The notes under the pieces are model-generated. The model saw only the letters and a list, made by a program, of their open reading frames with translations, was not told where the DNA came from and searched no databases. From Corallium rubrum (Eukaryota > Cnidaria > Anthozoa > Scleralcyonacea > Coralliidae), in the NCBI GenBank assembly GCA_964035015.1, contig CAXIUP010000152.1, forward strand, positions 21,001-85,000: a DNA stretch of 64,000 nucleotides, in the 5' to 3' direction. A program made the translations under genes and the position numbers. Shown piece after piece: positions 11,106-22,408 of the stretch; the first letter of the stretch is position 1, and each line of letters opens with the position of its first letter.

Positions 11106-13544
11106 ATCCACCCCGACTGGATTAGAATTTGATCCTGTTGTCACGAACAAGGAATCGCCATCATACAAGCGACACAAAGTTCCCATCTCCTTTTCATTTA
11201 AAATTTGGATATCAATTGACCATACATTTAAAGTGGCGGCAAATATCGGAGCAATACGAAAATGTGATTCACGGTGGGAAAACTATTTGACTCAATGTTC
11301 TGTGTCATGAATGATATCGGGTGTGTTATAGCTTGGCAATTAAGTTATGGTACAGCTTTTAAGACGGTAGAAGATTTGTTAACAGGACTTAAAAAAAGAT
11401 TTGAACGTCAAGGTAAACTGATGAGTTTATGCTTTACAGACAACTGCTGTTCGTGGAGGAAAAAACTTCAGTCTGTGTTTGGTGTAGGGTTAACAGTAAA
11501 ATTAGATATATTTCATGCAGTACAAAGAATTGTCAAAAAAATTCCTAAATGACACCCGTTAGCCTTCCGTTGCGCCCAAGCATTTTCCCTTGTTTTCCGT
11601 CATCCGCATGATCACGGGGAAAGTCGCACCAAACCTACTCCTGATTCTGAAACAATGAACAGGCAACTGGATGAATTTGTGTTCACATGGAAAGACATAA
11701 ATTTTGAAGAGAAATCAGTTTTGCCACTGGGGGCCTTGAAAGAAATTGAGAATCTAAGGCAGCACATCAATAAGAACTGTTTGTCAGATATCGCACCCGG
11801 TTGTGGTACTGAGCGAAATGAAAATCTCCATAAGTGTCTACGTCGAAGCGCGAGTAAAGTGCGTGTTGGTGTGCGTTTAGCTGTTGCTCTTTTTACAACA
11901 TTTCTCTATGTGTGGAATGAAAAAAGAAAATCAGCAACTGTTGGTAAAAAGCTGAAAGTGGTTCCTGTAATTGATCCCGTTGATATGTCAGCAGTCCAGA
12001 ACACTAAAGCAGACGAGAAATTTGGTGTGGGAGTTTCAACTGAGAGAAGTTTTAACAGCGATGACGATACGATTCCATCATCGTATTGCGACATGTTTTC
12101 AAATTGCAGTTGGGACGACGAAGAACAAAACTTAGAAGACTTGTTTGAACATTCTGATTTTAAAATGGACAAAGGTAGTGTAAAAAACATTTTAGACAGA
12201 GCAGCAAATTTAGCTGCTGTTACGGAAAGTGTGGACAGCTGTAATGGGCGCAATAGAATGTTCAATACGGAACACCTTAATCTCATGTCAAGCCCAGCTT
12301 TATTTGCTTTGGGAACTTGCATCAGCAAAAGTGCGGAACAAAAGTCAAGTGAAGAACGTCTGAATAATACCTTGTCATCCTACAATATGGAGCTCGTGAA
12401 GTCGAATACTGACGGTGACTGCCTTTTTACCTCCGTTATTTTTGGTTTAATGCAAATTGTTTCTTCGAAGAAATATGAAAGTTACAGAGAACATTTAAAG
12501 AGTTTAAATCTAAGCTTTGAAGATATGTCAACGTCTGTTCTCCAACTACGCAAACTCCTAGTTTCTGAATGGTTGGCTAATGCATCAGAATACGAAAATT
12601 TTGTCATTCAGAACTGCGAAAAATCGTTCCGAGAGCTAGCAGAGTCCTACAAAGTAAGCGGCGTTTTTGCAGGTGAACTAGGAAACATTATGGTTATAGG
12701 TCTTGCGAATGTTCTTGGAATAAACATTGTGCTTTACACTTCTATGACAAGAATGGAAACTATCCCAGTAGTTCCACGAGAGAAAGCGCTAATAAGCTGC
12801 CCAATTTACCTCGCATTTAACCACTCGGGATGTGGCCATTATGACGCTGTGGTAGAATCGAGGAAGACAAATACAGGAGAGTCGTCTAGCGAAACAGGGT
12901 CTACCAATCAAGGCGACTCTGTGATTTCTGAAAATCCTGAACGAATCCAGCAGGAAAGCAAAAGCTGTCGGTGTGGTCGAGGAGCAGCAAAGAAAGACAA
13001 AGAAAGAACATTTTGCTTCCAAGTTCCCGGAGAACGTCGTGTACAGTGCGCATGTTTCCGTGCGCTGAAGAAATGTTCGACGCTGTGTCACTGTTTTAAC
13101 TGCAAAAACCCACATGGCAAGAAACCAGAGAAGAAAACCAAGACAGAATTGCCAATTACTAAGACTGCTTCTTCAACTCTACGATCGCGTGAAAAACATG
13201 ACTTTAGAGATTTACGATATACGAGTCTGGAATATATGCTACAGTGTGGAGAAAAACCAAGGGATCCAAGATGGAACTCCATGGAAATATACGTGTTAAA
13301 ATCACTTATTGACAAAGTTATTGAAAAAGGAGAAGCTCTAAATGAAAACACTATAACAACGTGGTACAATGAGCTAGTAGATATCGTCGACAAACTACAA
13401 GGAATTAATTTATCTTTGACTAAAAAAGACCACAAAACAATAAAGAGGATGATGACGAAAACAAGCCAACAAGCAGAATTATTTCGGCAAATGTACTTGC
13501 AACAAATTGAAGAAAATATAACACCTTTCAAATATGGGCCTTAA
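11106..13544 (+). pseudogene. DDE transposase with OTU and CXC domains, broken by a frameshift and a TGA
   Basis: Domain order is DDE nuclease core, OTU cysteine-protease-like domain, then a Tesmin/TSO1-type CXC cysteine cluster. The first catalytic Asp is probably in SIDHTFKVAANIG (from about 11210), the second in CFTDNCCSW (about 11438) and the Glu in GCGTERNENLHK (about 11800). The OTU core shows NTDGDCLFTS with the catalytic Cys codon at 12420-12422 and the partner His in GCGHYDAV at 12837-12839. The CXC part is CRCGRG (near 12970) followed by CFRALKKCSTLCHCFNC. Two lesions are visible. One base is missing in an A run at 11279-11282, since SRWEN and KLFDSMFC lie in different frames. A single in-frame TGA at 11550-11552 splits two otherwise open stretches. 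The 3' part, from about 11655, is open for 629 codons. Superfamily is unresolved (MULE-like or Zisupton-like are possible). The 5' limit is approximate. Confidence 0.7.
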
Positions 13545-13643
13545 TTATAATCACTCAAGAGTAAAAAATAGGGCTAACGTATAAACTGCAAGGTATTGTT
13601 GTATATAATTAACGTGTGCATGGAACCATGCATGCATGCATAA

Positions 13644-13860
13644 GGTCTGCGCTAAACGTCGCACAGTAGACGCTCGGTTTGTGACAATTCGCTGCCATAT
13701 TTTCAAGAAGTCATTTTTCAGGCTCCACGAGTCCAAGTAAAAACAATTATATTCGTCTGAAATTCGACGTTTAACTCGACGTCGCGTTTACGTCGCATTA
13801 TAATTCGAATTAAATTCGTCTGAATTAAATTCGTTAATTGTGCGACGTTTAGCCCAGGCC
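13644..13860. mobile_element. Harbinger-like MITE (217 bp)
   Basis: Both ends carry an inverted repeat of about 22 bp containing GCTAAACGTCGCACA, starting GGTCTGC on the left and GGCCTGG on the right (reverse complement). The flanks are TAA on each side, the 3-bp target duplication expected for PIF/Harbinger. The interior is AT-rich with repeated TCTGAATTAAATTCG-like strings and has no coding capacity. Confidence 0.75.
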
Positions 13861-14950
13861 TAAAAATGTAATTTATACATTATTAAGATAGATAAACTAT
13901 GGTGTCTCATCATTAGTCATATATAATAATGCTCTTCCAAAGAACTGTGTCGATATGTACTGAATCAGGAACAAAATACAAAATTAATAGCTAACTAAAG
14001 AGGTAGAAAATAGTAATTTACATATAACATTCAGAAAGATTATTATGCTAAGAAACAAGATAGTATATATTGTATACTATATATACATGTCACTAAAAAG
14101 TTATATTATATGTTAAAGTTTCAATGTTTCTTTTGATGTTGTTATTAATTAATAACTAATCGGTTTGTGTTGGGTTTATGAAATATGAATAAACACATTT
14201 ACATCATGGTATTACTATATACTCCAGTCTAATATTATAACCGCTGCATGCATGTGCTGTTTCTCTTTTTGAACATTGCTCAGACAAGTAAAAACGACCA
14301 AATTAGTACAGCTGACAAATTCAAATCGTCCGACGCATAGACATATAAGGTAAGGCATAGGTTAAAACTGTTCCTGATTTCACTGATTCAAGTCAGTGAA
14401 GACAGCCAAAACGCAGAAATACTAAATACTTACATTAGATTTACATTTTCTTATTGTTCAAAATGTCATAAAACATGTTTTGTATCTTTTAAGTTCTATC
14501 ATTGACTTGTAGAAATGAATCAGTGCTGTATTTGAAAATGTTGGTATGCATATTACAACATTGTCGGGCAATGTTGTTTGATGTATACACCTTGACACTT
14601 CACAATAATATGTGATTAGGAAATGTTAAAATTGACCCTTTGCCGCGCTTGTTTAATAGACTTGCTGTAACAGAGGTCATCGTAAAGACCCAGTGTATTC
14701 ACCCAGTGTTTAGTAAATCTGCAGCAAATACGGTATACACAAGGTTTACTTTTAATTGTGGCAATTTACCTGAACACATTGAGTCGCGATTGCGCTTACT
14801 GTATATATGCCCAATATATATGAACATGAGTTAGCATCAATACTTCACTTGTAAATTTACTCGCGCTGTGTAGTCTTTTTTGACAAAATTTAGACGTAAC
14901 TTGTATTCTTATACTATAGTATAAGGAAATTGCAGCGCATTAGAAATGCA
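13861..14950. other. AT-rich non-coding stretch
   Basis: About 1.1 kb without a convincing ORF, inverted repeat or splice pattern. It includes a short (TATA)n patch near 14060-14090. I see nothing functional in it. Confidence 0.5.
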
Positions 14951-14952
14951 AC

Positions 14953-16545
14953 ATGATCCCTACTCTGGCCAACTGGCGCTCTGGCCAAACTGGCCGCTCT
15001 GGCAGAAACAGACAATTAAATATATAATGTTACTCTGGCCAAACTGGCACTCTGGCCGCTCTGGCAGAAACAGACAAATATATAATGTTACTCTGGCCAA
15101 ACTGGCGCTCTGGCCAAACTGGCACTCTGGCCGCTCTGACAGAAACAGAGAAATATGTAATGTTACTCTGGCCAAACTGGCACTCTGGCCGCTCTGGCAG
15201 AAACAGAGAAATATGTAATGTTACTCTGGCCAAACTGGCACTCTGGCCGCTCTAGCAGAAACAGACAAATATATAATGTTACTCTGGCCAAACTGGCGCT
15301 CTGGCCAAACTGGCACTCTGGCCGCTCTGGCAGAAACAGACAAATATATAATGTTACTCTGGCCAAACTGGCACTCTGGCCGCTCTAGCAGAAACAGACA
15401 AATAATGTTACTCTGGCCAAACTGGCACTTCGGCCGCTCTGGCAGAAAGGACGAAATAAATGTTACTCTGGCCAAACTGGCACTCTGGCCGCTCTGGCAG
15501 AAACGAAGAAATATATGTTACTCTGGCCAAACTGGCACTCTGGCCGCTCTGGCAGAAACGTAGAAATAAATGTTACTCTGGCCAAACTGGCACTCTGGCC
15601 ACTCTGGCAGAAACGAAGAAATAAATGTTACTCTGGCCAAACTGGCACTCTGGCAGAAACAACGATATAAATGTTACTCTGGCCAAACTGGCACTCTGGC
15701 CACTCTGGCAGAAACGAAGAAATAAATGTTACTCTGGCCAAACTGGCACTCTGGCAGAAACAACGATATAAATGTTACTCTGGCCAAACTGGCACTCTGG
15801 CCACTCTGGCAGAAACGAAGAAAGATATGTTACTCTGGCCAAACTGGCAGAAACAGACAAATATATGTTACTCCTCTGGCCAAACTGGCACTCTGGCAGA
15901 AACAACGATATAAATGTTACTCTGGCCAAACTGGCACTCTGGCCACTCTGGCAGAAACGAAGAAATAAATGTTACTCTGGCCAAACTGGCACTCTGGCAG
16001 AAACAACGATATAAATGTTACTCTGGCCAAACTGGCACTCTGGCCACTCTGGCAGAAACGAAGAAATAAATGTTACTCTGGCCAAACTGGCACTCTGGCA
16101 GAAACAACGATATAAATGTTACTCTGGCCAAACTGGCACTCTGGCCACTCTGGCAGAAACGAAGAAATAAATGTTACTCTGGCCAAACTGGCACTCTGGC
16201 AGAAACAACGATATAAATGTTACTCTGGCCAAACTGGCACTCTGGCCACTCTGGCAGAAACGAAGAAAGATATGTTACTCTGGCCAAACTGGCAGAAACA
16301 GACAAATATATGTTACTCCTCTGGCCAAACTGGCACTCTGGCAGAAACAACGATATAAATGTTACTCTGGCCAAACTGGCACTCTGGCCACTCTGGCAGA
16401 AACGAAGAAAGATATGTTACTCTGGCCAAACTGGCAGAAACAGACAAATATATGTTACTCCTCTGGCCAAACTGGCACTCTGGCAGAAACAGGCAAATAT
16501 ATAATGTTACTCTGGCCAAACTGGCCGCTCTGGCAGAAAGGAACA
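14953..16545. repeat. 1.6-kb minisatellite, ~45-59-bp units with a 445-bp higher-order repeat
   Basis: Units are built from TGTTACTCTGGCCAAACTGG, CACTCTGGC and GCTCTGGCAGAAAC blocks. Left units are about 59 bp and end in GACAAATATATAA. From about 15580, 56-bp and 46-bp variants alternate. Identical strings recur exactly 445 bp apart (starts at 15671/16116, 15726/16171, 15772/16217), showing a higher-order duplication. Several frames on both strands stay open and spell the same tryptophan-rich peptides; they are by-products of the repeat, not genes. Confidence 0.9.
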
Positions 16546-16867
16546 AGTAGCTATAGTCATTCTGAAACATGCAATATATGCTATTTTAAATGATTATTGA
16601 AATCAACGACTGATTATCTGTGACGTACTTTGTGCTCTGCTACACGGTAAAACAACCCCTTTATTATTTTCCTAAACACACCACGATCGAGTGTGCCACA
16701 GGGTACCCACGCTCTGCCAAGATGGGCTCCTGTGCCTTGAAGCTTTTTCTTTCACATGGTTGAAAATTATATCAATGCATTCCCTCGATAAACCTAACAA
16801 ATATATTTTATTAAATTTTATAATTATATAATGTTTATAATTATATAATGTTCACTCAATTAACTGA

Positions 16868-17749
16868 TTATAAATTAGGACTATAACTTGTTAAAATCTG
16901 AATGTACGGTATACCTGTATAAAGTAAAGTATTGGTTGTCACTTTCAACAAAAACAAACTTTTTCTCATTTCTTTGGGGTCTGTTAGGTTCTCCGTAGAA
17001 TATAACTCTAAGTCCTCCATTGTTACGCAAGTTTGGATAACTGCATCCTTTCTTGCTGAAGATGAGCAAGGGACACTCTTCCCGCAATCAAATTCAGAAG
17101 TAGAACAAACGTTGGTGTTTTCCTCACTCGGTTCTTGAGTGATTGGCTGGCTATCCATTGAGATTGTTTGCATATCACCTAAAGCTAAAAGTGCTTTGGC
17201 TGCGTCGGTCTTAGTAATACGGGGTCGCTTTTTGGTTTGAGTACATGTCCTCTTTGGTGGTTCTTTTCTTTTTTTCTTCATTTTCTCCATCTAAATGACA
17301 ATCAAGTAAGACAGCATTTATAAATATGTACAGATAGAAACAAAGAATAAATTGGTGGTGTGCACGTGATAAACAGCTGCGAATATATTTACATAATTCC
17401 CGTTCAAGTTTAATACGATATTTTACATGTATTAAAGATTTGATACAACTATTGATACAACTTACTTTTTCTGAACTTTTCACCGCCGAAATAGGATCGG
17501 GATAGTCTGCCGTTGGACCACTTTCTCCAACGAAGTGAAGGCTACATATGTAGCTGTGCTTGGTACATACGAACCCATCGCCTCGGTGACAAGCGCGTAT
17601 ATCCACCGTTCTCGTTTTTCTTTGTGGTATTTAACCCCAGGAAAATGAAGAAAGTCAACTTCGTCACCGTTATCGTTCTTTTTCATCACATGAGGCAACC
17701 GCGAGTCGTTAGCACACGTTCCCCAAGCACACCTTTTGGTTGCGACCAT
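16868..17749 (-). pseudogene. THAP-domain transposase remnant (N-terminal part)
   Basis: The start is at 17749, with KRCAWGTC as the first zinc-binding pair of a THAP (C2CH) DNA-binding domain. The second half, YICSLHFVGE with the C-x2-H pair and DYPDPISA, is in another frame, so a base appears missing near 17605. A donor (GTAAGT) follows at 17465. The next exon starts at 17290 and runs through a lysine-rich stretch, an acidic linker with DAVIQTCVTMEDLE and LLYTGIPYIQIL, then stops at 16868. The Y-T-G-[LI]-P motif usually sits just before the DDE domain of THAP-bearing transposases (ISL2EU/Harbinger-like). That catalytic domain is absent, so this is a truncated remnant. It may also have served as a host THAP gene, but the frame break argues against that. 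Confidence 0.6.
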
Positions 17750-17889
17750 CTCTCTTGTTTGTCCGACTTTTCCAATTAGCGAGCACATCATACCTCCCAT
17801 GACGTTAAACGCCGAAGTTATGGCACAAACAAAGAACCGTTTATTACCACATTTCTTAATTATAAATTCAACGTGAAACCATGCATGCA

Positions 17890-18327
17890 TTGTCTAATCT
17901 AATATGCACCAATATCACCAAGTCCCTCCACTATAATTGACAATTGAGAAGCTATTTCATAAACTCGTATATCGTATTTTACTAGGGGTTTCAAACACTC
18001 GAAAACAGCAAAAATCACTCGGCCTATTACGCAAAACAAGTTAATAAAGATCTCTTTTTAGTCCTGCTTTGTCTTTGATTACAAAAGATTCTTATTGTTT
18101 ATACCTCGGCTGACCGGAGCTGATTCGTCTGCTAGCTTAGGACCTTACCGATGCTTAAAGACCGTTGCATAAAATACATTTACAATGAAGATTTAGTTTA
18201 GTTTAGTTTACTTTAGCTACAAAAGCGTATTAAAGTGGATTGAAATCTTGTTTTGCAGTCCTGGAAAGATTTTCGTGACAGCCCTAAAATTTATGCAACC
18301 GACACTATCAACTTAAATAACCACTTA
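17890..18327. other. Non-coding spacer
   Basis: No ORF, exon or repeat was recognised apart from a short GTTTA-rich tract at about 18190-18212. Confidence 0.45.
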
Positions 18328-18654
18328 GGGGCTGTTTACATCAAATCCCTTTATCTGTTTACATGAATCCGGATTGAGATTAGCTCATTCCGGATTGAGT
18401 TCAATCCCGGTTCTCATTCCGGATTGACATCTCATTCCGGATTGAAATTTCCTTCCAGAATCATGTAAAGGCGGTGCGAGTTTCATTCCGGAATGAAAAA
18501 CGTGACAGAGAGGACTAGAACAAACAAACAATGCATGCGTGTTTTCTAATATTTACGGATTTCAGATTTCATGTGGGTTTCAATCCAGAAATCCAATTCG
18601 CATGTAAACACGGATTGACTTCGCTTTTCAATCCGGATTCATGTAAACGGCCCC
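18328..18654. mobile_element. MITE with CATTCCGGATTGA motifs
   Basis: The ends are GGGGCTGTTTACAT (18328-18341) and its inverted counterpart ATGTAAACGGCCCC (18641-18654), one mismatch in 14. The interior holds about six copies of ATTCCGGATTGA in both orientations. No exact target duplication is visible (TTA left, ATA right). It lies just beyond the 3' end of the galactosyltransferase gene. Confidence 0.65.
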
Positions 18655-18731
18655 ATAGAAGCTAAAAATGTCATGCAAGATGTGTGGTGTGCAGGACACA
18701 TTGAAATACATTATTATTGGTAACAGAATAA

Positions 18732-20000
18732 CTAACAAGACGTGGTGGTAATATTTTTGTGACACATTGATTCAATCCTGCCATGAAGTAGCTTTGATGA
18801 TTCAACATCTAAATTATGTCCAAATCCATAGAGTGCTAGAATTTGACAGTTAGTTTTTGTACGTATAAGTTTAGGCATGTTGGCACGGAGTTCTAATGAA
18901 AAGATTTTACTATTTGTAACATTAGAGTCCCTCATTGCAACGGCAACGTAAGTATCCTCTGTATGAAATGGTTTTCTAACGTAAACTTGTTTGAACAGGA
19001 TACTGTGTAGGTCGGTAGACAGTAGAATGAATGCAGCACTAAATGGGGGCCACTTATCCTCGGGGTAGTACTTCCTACTTACAGTCCATTTACCTCCAAT
19101 ATGACGATCCACCTTGGTTGGTTTTGTATGAGCTTGAGTGCAACAGCCGTAAAAACGAGATGGGAAGCCCATTTTGACAAGATATTCAACAACACCTGGT
19201 ATTCGAATATAAACATCATCGTCCGCTTTAAGCGTATATTTTACGTTTAAAGTGAATGCCCATAGTTTTCCCATGTATAACTTGATGACATTGTTTATAT
19301 AGATATCGTCAAGATCTCCTATCAACATGTCGTTGTATTTCTTGGCTTCTCCAGCGTTTCGCTTATCGTCGTCTGTCGCTGGACCAACTTTGCCAAGGGC
19401 AAACACATACATCCATTTGAGGTTCTTTAACTTTGGGTTATTTAGGGCTTTTAAATTTTCGCATGCTTTTGAGCTGCCCCACGTTTGTCGAATATTGTCT
19501 CGACGCTGGCGATGTTTGTCTCCTTTAGCGGCAGAAGTGATAAAGACGATGAGAAAAAAGTCTCGAGAGCCTTCAATGACTGGCGAGATCTCCGGGAACA
19601 CAAACTTGAAGTCGACATATGGATAATAATCGTTGACAAGGTCGATAGCCGGTTTTTTCGTTGCCGTTGGCTTCTTAGTAACAACAGTGGCTAAAGTTGA
19701 GTTCGGGGTTAGCTTTTCGTAATGGTCATTGACAATGGTCGGGTTTTTTCCATTTGTTTCCTTTACTATTACAGCGGCTACGGTGGGTTTTGATTTTGGC
19801 TTCAACTTTTGATCCTGTTGTTTCGTGTTTTTCTTTGACGCCGTTGCAGATTTCAATGGAGCGAACAGTTTGTTGGCCGAAGTACAATCTCTTGAACGAA
19901 CGATAACAAACACGAGCAAAACTTGTAGACAAATCAAAGCAGTTATTAAAAATTGAAGTTTCTTGGATCTCGTACGACAAAAAGCAAATATTGTCGCCAT
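18732..20000 (-). CDS. Beta-1,3-galactosyltransferase-like glycosyltransferase (GT31), intronless
   Basis: The 422-residue protein has a short basic cytosolic tail and one membrane segment at about 15-35, the type II topology of Golgi glycosyltransferases. A Lys/Thr/Pro-rich stem follows to about 140, then the catalytic domain. GT31 hallmarks are present: RQRRDNIRQTWG at 164-175, KYNDMLIGDLDDIYINN at 221-237, the metal-binding triad in LKADDDVYIR (DDD at 260-262), the WPPFSAAFILLSTDL block at 317-331, and EDTYVAVAMRD at 348-358. GT31 enzymes transfer galactose or GlcNAc from a UDP-sugar in beta-1,3 linkage; the acceptor cannot be told from sequence. The frame is intact and starts at the only Met before the membrane segment. 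It is the one clear host-type gene in the window, flanked by a MITE downstream and a hairpin element upstream. Confidence 0.88.
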   Translation of the reverse strand: MATIFAFCRTRSKKLQFLITALICLQVLLVFVIVRSRDCTSANKLFAPLKSATASKKNTKQQDQKLKPKSKPTVAAVIVKETNGKNPTIVNDHYEKLTPNSTLATVVTKKPTATKKPAIDLVNDYYPYVDFKFVFPEISPVIEGSRDFFLIVFITSAAKGDKHRQRRDNIRQTWGSSKACENLKALNNPKLKNLKWMYVFALGKVGPATDDDKRNAGEAKKYNDMLIGDLDDIYINNVIKLYMGKLWAFTLNVKYTLKADDDVYIRIPGVVEYLVKMGFPSRFYGCCTQAHTKPTKVDRHIGGKWTVSRKYYPEDKWPPFSAAFILLSTDLHSILFKQVYVRKPFHTEDTYVAVAMRDSNVTNSKIFSLELRANMPKLIRTKTNCQILALYGFGHNLDVESSKLLHGRIESMCHKNITTTSC

Positions 20001-20387
20001 TGCACTTCACCAGACCTTAACTTGGATACATGGTTGGGCACTATGCCACAATTACTGAATGCAGATTAACTACAATCATTGACAAAATTAGTTGAAACGA
20101 CTCGAGCGAATCATGCCATGTTAGACCACGTCAACACGTATGCGTTTTTATATTGTTCTCGGTCCTCAGGGGAGCAGAAAACAATGGTTTCATTACTTGA
20201 AACAATATGAAAACGCTAGGAAAACGTATACGTGTGGACGTGGCCTTAATTGCTAAGCCTATTTTTTGCATAAATTGCTATCCCCCCGTCCCCCCTTTTC
20301 AAATGTAATGGCAGGTGACTGAGTGCAAATTGCACACGTTTTGAGTTTCATGTTAGCTTTGTTTCAAGAATTTTGTCAACGATTGTA
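20001..20387. other. Upstream region of the galactosyltransferase gene
   Basis: No ORF is present. A promoter for the minus-strand gene is expected here, but no TATA box or initiator could be assigned with confidence. Confidence 0.35.
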
Positions 20388-21084
20388 GTTACTGACCAAG
20401 CGTGAGGTCTGTACTACAAGTGAAATATCGGACCGATGTTTTTTTAGTTCGGACCAAGACGAGCGCAGCGAGTTGAGGTTTGAGCAAAAAAACAGAGGTC
20501 CGATATTTCACTAGTACAGGCCAAACAAGCGAGGTCAATAAGTAGTTTATTATATGGCCATAAATATTGTGAACGTTCTGTGAAAACTCGACTCATCTTT
20601 CTTGGAAAATGGCAGACATTTTCCCATTTTTAAAGTACTTTCCGTTGAGCTAGAATCCTGAACTCAAGATCGTACGTTAAGTAGTTGAATAAAAAATAAT
20701 CTGAAATTCTAATACTTGTTATGTTATATGTTATATATTAATGTTATACTAATTATTACGAACAATGTTACCAAAGTTTTGGACATTTTAAAAACTTTCA
20801 CAAAACGTGGAAACTTGAACTATATACATCAAATGAAAGCTTATAAAATTTCTAACAACATACTTGGACGATATATGTCAACAATGAGTATACGTAATTC
20901 TGAAATTATAATTGCATATACTGACATGACTGCCATTTTGTTTATAAACCTTATGGTCCCGAACGGCAGATTCCGCTCTGAGGTTGCGGATACGGGAAGT
21001 ATCGGACCGCTTATGAACCAATCATCAAATTACTGGATTCAGTTCGCGTATTCGGACCTCTCAGCGCTGCTGCCATATAATAAA
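20388..21084 (-). mobile_element. Non-autonomous hairpin element NA1, related to the tyrosine-recombinase element
   Basis: Terminal inverted repeats TTTATTATATGGC lie at 20546-20558 and, inverted, at 21072-21084. Outside the first of these is an imperfect long hairpin, about 20388-20541, whose loop includes GAGCGCAGCGAG. Read on the minus strand, the far end shows GAGAGGTCCG, then TGATTGGTT and AAGCGGTCCG, in the same order and spacing as the left end of the element at 47084. The 9-mer TATCGGACC in the subterminal region (21000-21008) recurs in the hairpin stem (20426-20434 and inverted at 20497-20505). No recombinase ORF is present. Confidence 0.65.
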
Positions 21085-21139
21085 ATACTAGAAATACATA
21101 AACACGACCCCTCGCCCGCTTTTAATACATTAAATATAC

Positions 21140-21205
21140 ATAAATACCCTCCCCCCCCCCCAACCCCAACCCCCCCCCCCCCCCACCCCCCGCCCGCCCC
21201 CCGAT
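21140..21205. repeat. C-rich tract
   Basis: Almost pure C with a few A and G; the complementary strand could form G-quadruplexes. Confidence 0.9.
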
Positions 21206-21209
21206 TAAA

Positions 21210-21660
21210 ATAAGCACCTGATCTGTTTTTGTATACAAATATAAACCTCTGGCCTCCTTTACATCCTGTTTACCTTTATGAATGTAGTTTTTCTATTATT
21301 GACAAATTTCCATAGCAATGTTTTATTCCAAAACGGTTATTGAGCACCCAACTCTTTGTATTCGTATTTTTGAAATCGAATAATAGGTATATTAATATAC
21401 AGATCTTCTCCATTATTGACCTTGTTTGGGTTAATCGTGATTACGTGTCTTGTTCGTTGCCCTTTGATAGAGGACATTTTAACCCTTTGTAACCTGAACA
21501 CGACTTACTTTTATTTATACTCTGGCTAACGCCAGACGATTTTACTCGTCAAAGGGAAAGCTCCAGGCTTTAAAGGGTTAAAAATTATCTCGTTAACGAC
21601 CCTTTGAGATCTGAGCACACGGCTTTTATTATTTTACTCCCAGTACAGGAGGAGAGCTAA
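21210..21660. other. Non-coding spacer with a dispersed repeat fragment
   Basis: It holds a copy of the GGCTAACGCCAGACGATTTT motif (about 21520-21580) related to the repeats near 4050-4213. Nothing else was recognised. Confidence 0.45.
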
Positions 21661-21714
21661 TATATGAGACCAATGAGATTAACGATATGGCAAGCACTTC
21701 CTTTCTAGAAGGCG

Positions 21715-21995
21715 TTGGGCCCCAGAAAGCTCGGGGGCCCCAAAAGCACGAGGCCCCCCAAAACCACGGGGGCCCGCAAAAAAGCGTGGGACCCCTAAAA
21801 AGCGCGGGGCCCCAAAAATGCGCGGGGGCCCCAAAAAACGCAGGGTCCCAAAAAACGCGGGGCCCCAAAAAAGCGCGGGGCCCCCCAAAAGCGCGGACCC
21901 CCCAAAAACGCAGCCCCCCAAAAAAACGCGCCCCCCCAAAAAAACACACAACGTGAGGCACCTAAAAAGCGCGGGGCCCCTAAAAAGCGCAGGGA
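21715..21995. repeat. Short-unit GC-rich minisatellite
   Basis: Units of roughly 16-22 bp with the pattern GGGGCCCCAAAAAAGCGC are repeated about 14 times with variable G/C and A runs. Both strands give open Gly/Phe- or Lys/Pro-rich frames that I regard as by-products. Confidence 0.85.
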
Positions 21996-22017
21996 TTCAG
22001 CAAATTACAATCAAAAT

Positions 22018-22127
22018 AATAAACTGTGAAGAAGTTAGACGCGTGCGTCAACGAAATCACTGTTACGATGAGTCAGGATCAGCGTCTGAATTGCCGCAGA
22101 CTCCAACCGACAAGTTTCATACGGGGG
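22018..22127 (+). pseudogene. hAT transposase relic, left part (before the BEL insertion)
   Basis: The frame CEEVRRVRQRNHCYDESG through PQTPTDKFHTG resembles the region before the C-terminal dimerisation domain of TTF/ZMYM-type hAT transposases. It is interrupted at 22127 by the BEL/Pao element and continues at 28290 on the same strand. Both ends are decayed. Confidence 0.5.
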
Positions 22128-22348
22128 TGTGTAAAACGTACACTACTAGACAATCTTCGTTTAAACTTTAATCAGACAACTTCGAGAATTACATCATCAT
22201 CAGACCACATCAGACTATAACATCAGACTACATCAGACTACATCAGACTACATTCAAGTTCTCAATAACAGAGTTCAGTTCGAGGAAGACCTCTTCCAGG
22301 AATTTAATCACGTGATGTCAATAATAAACTAGGATCCAGTTCTCAACA
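22128..22348 (-). repeat. BEL/Pao 3' LTR
   Basis: 221 bp, identical to 28069-28289. It contains several tandem CATCAGACTA units (read on the plus strand). Confidence 0.95.
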
Positions 22349-22408
22349 CACTCCCCGGCCTTGATTGATATTATCAATCTAGTTTGGTGTTCAAAAATCG
22401 TAACAAAA

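Noticed and set aside
14953-16545. Regular repeats considered as a CRISPR array
   Set aside because: No unique spacers between conserved repeats, no cas genes, and a eukaryotic setting; it is a minisatellite.
21629-21961. Gly/Phe-rich and Lys/Pro-rich ORFs over the GC-rich minisatellite
   Set aside because: Both strands are open only because of the repeat unit.
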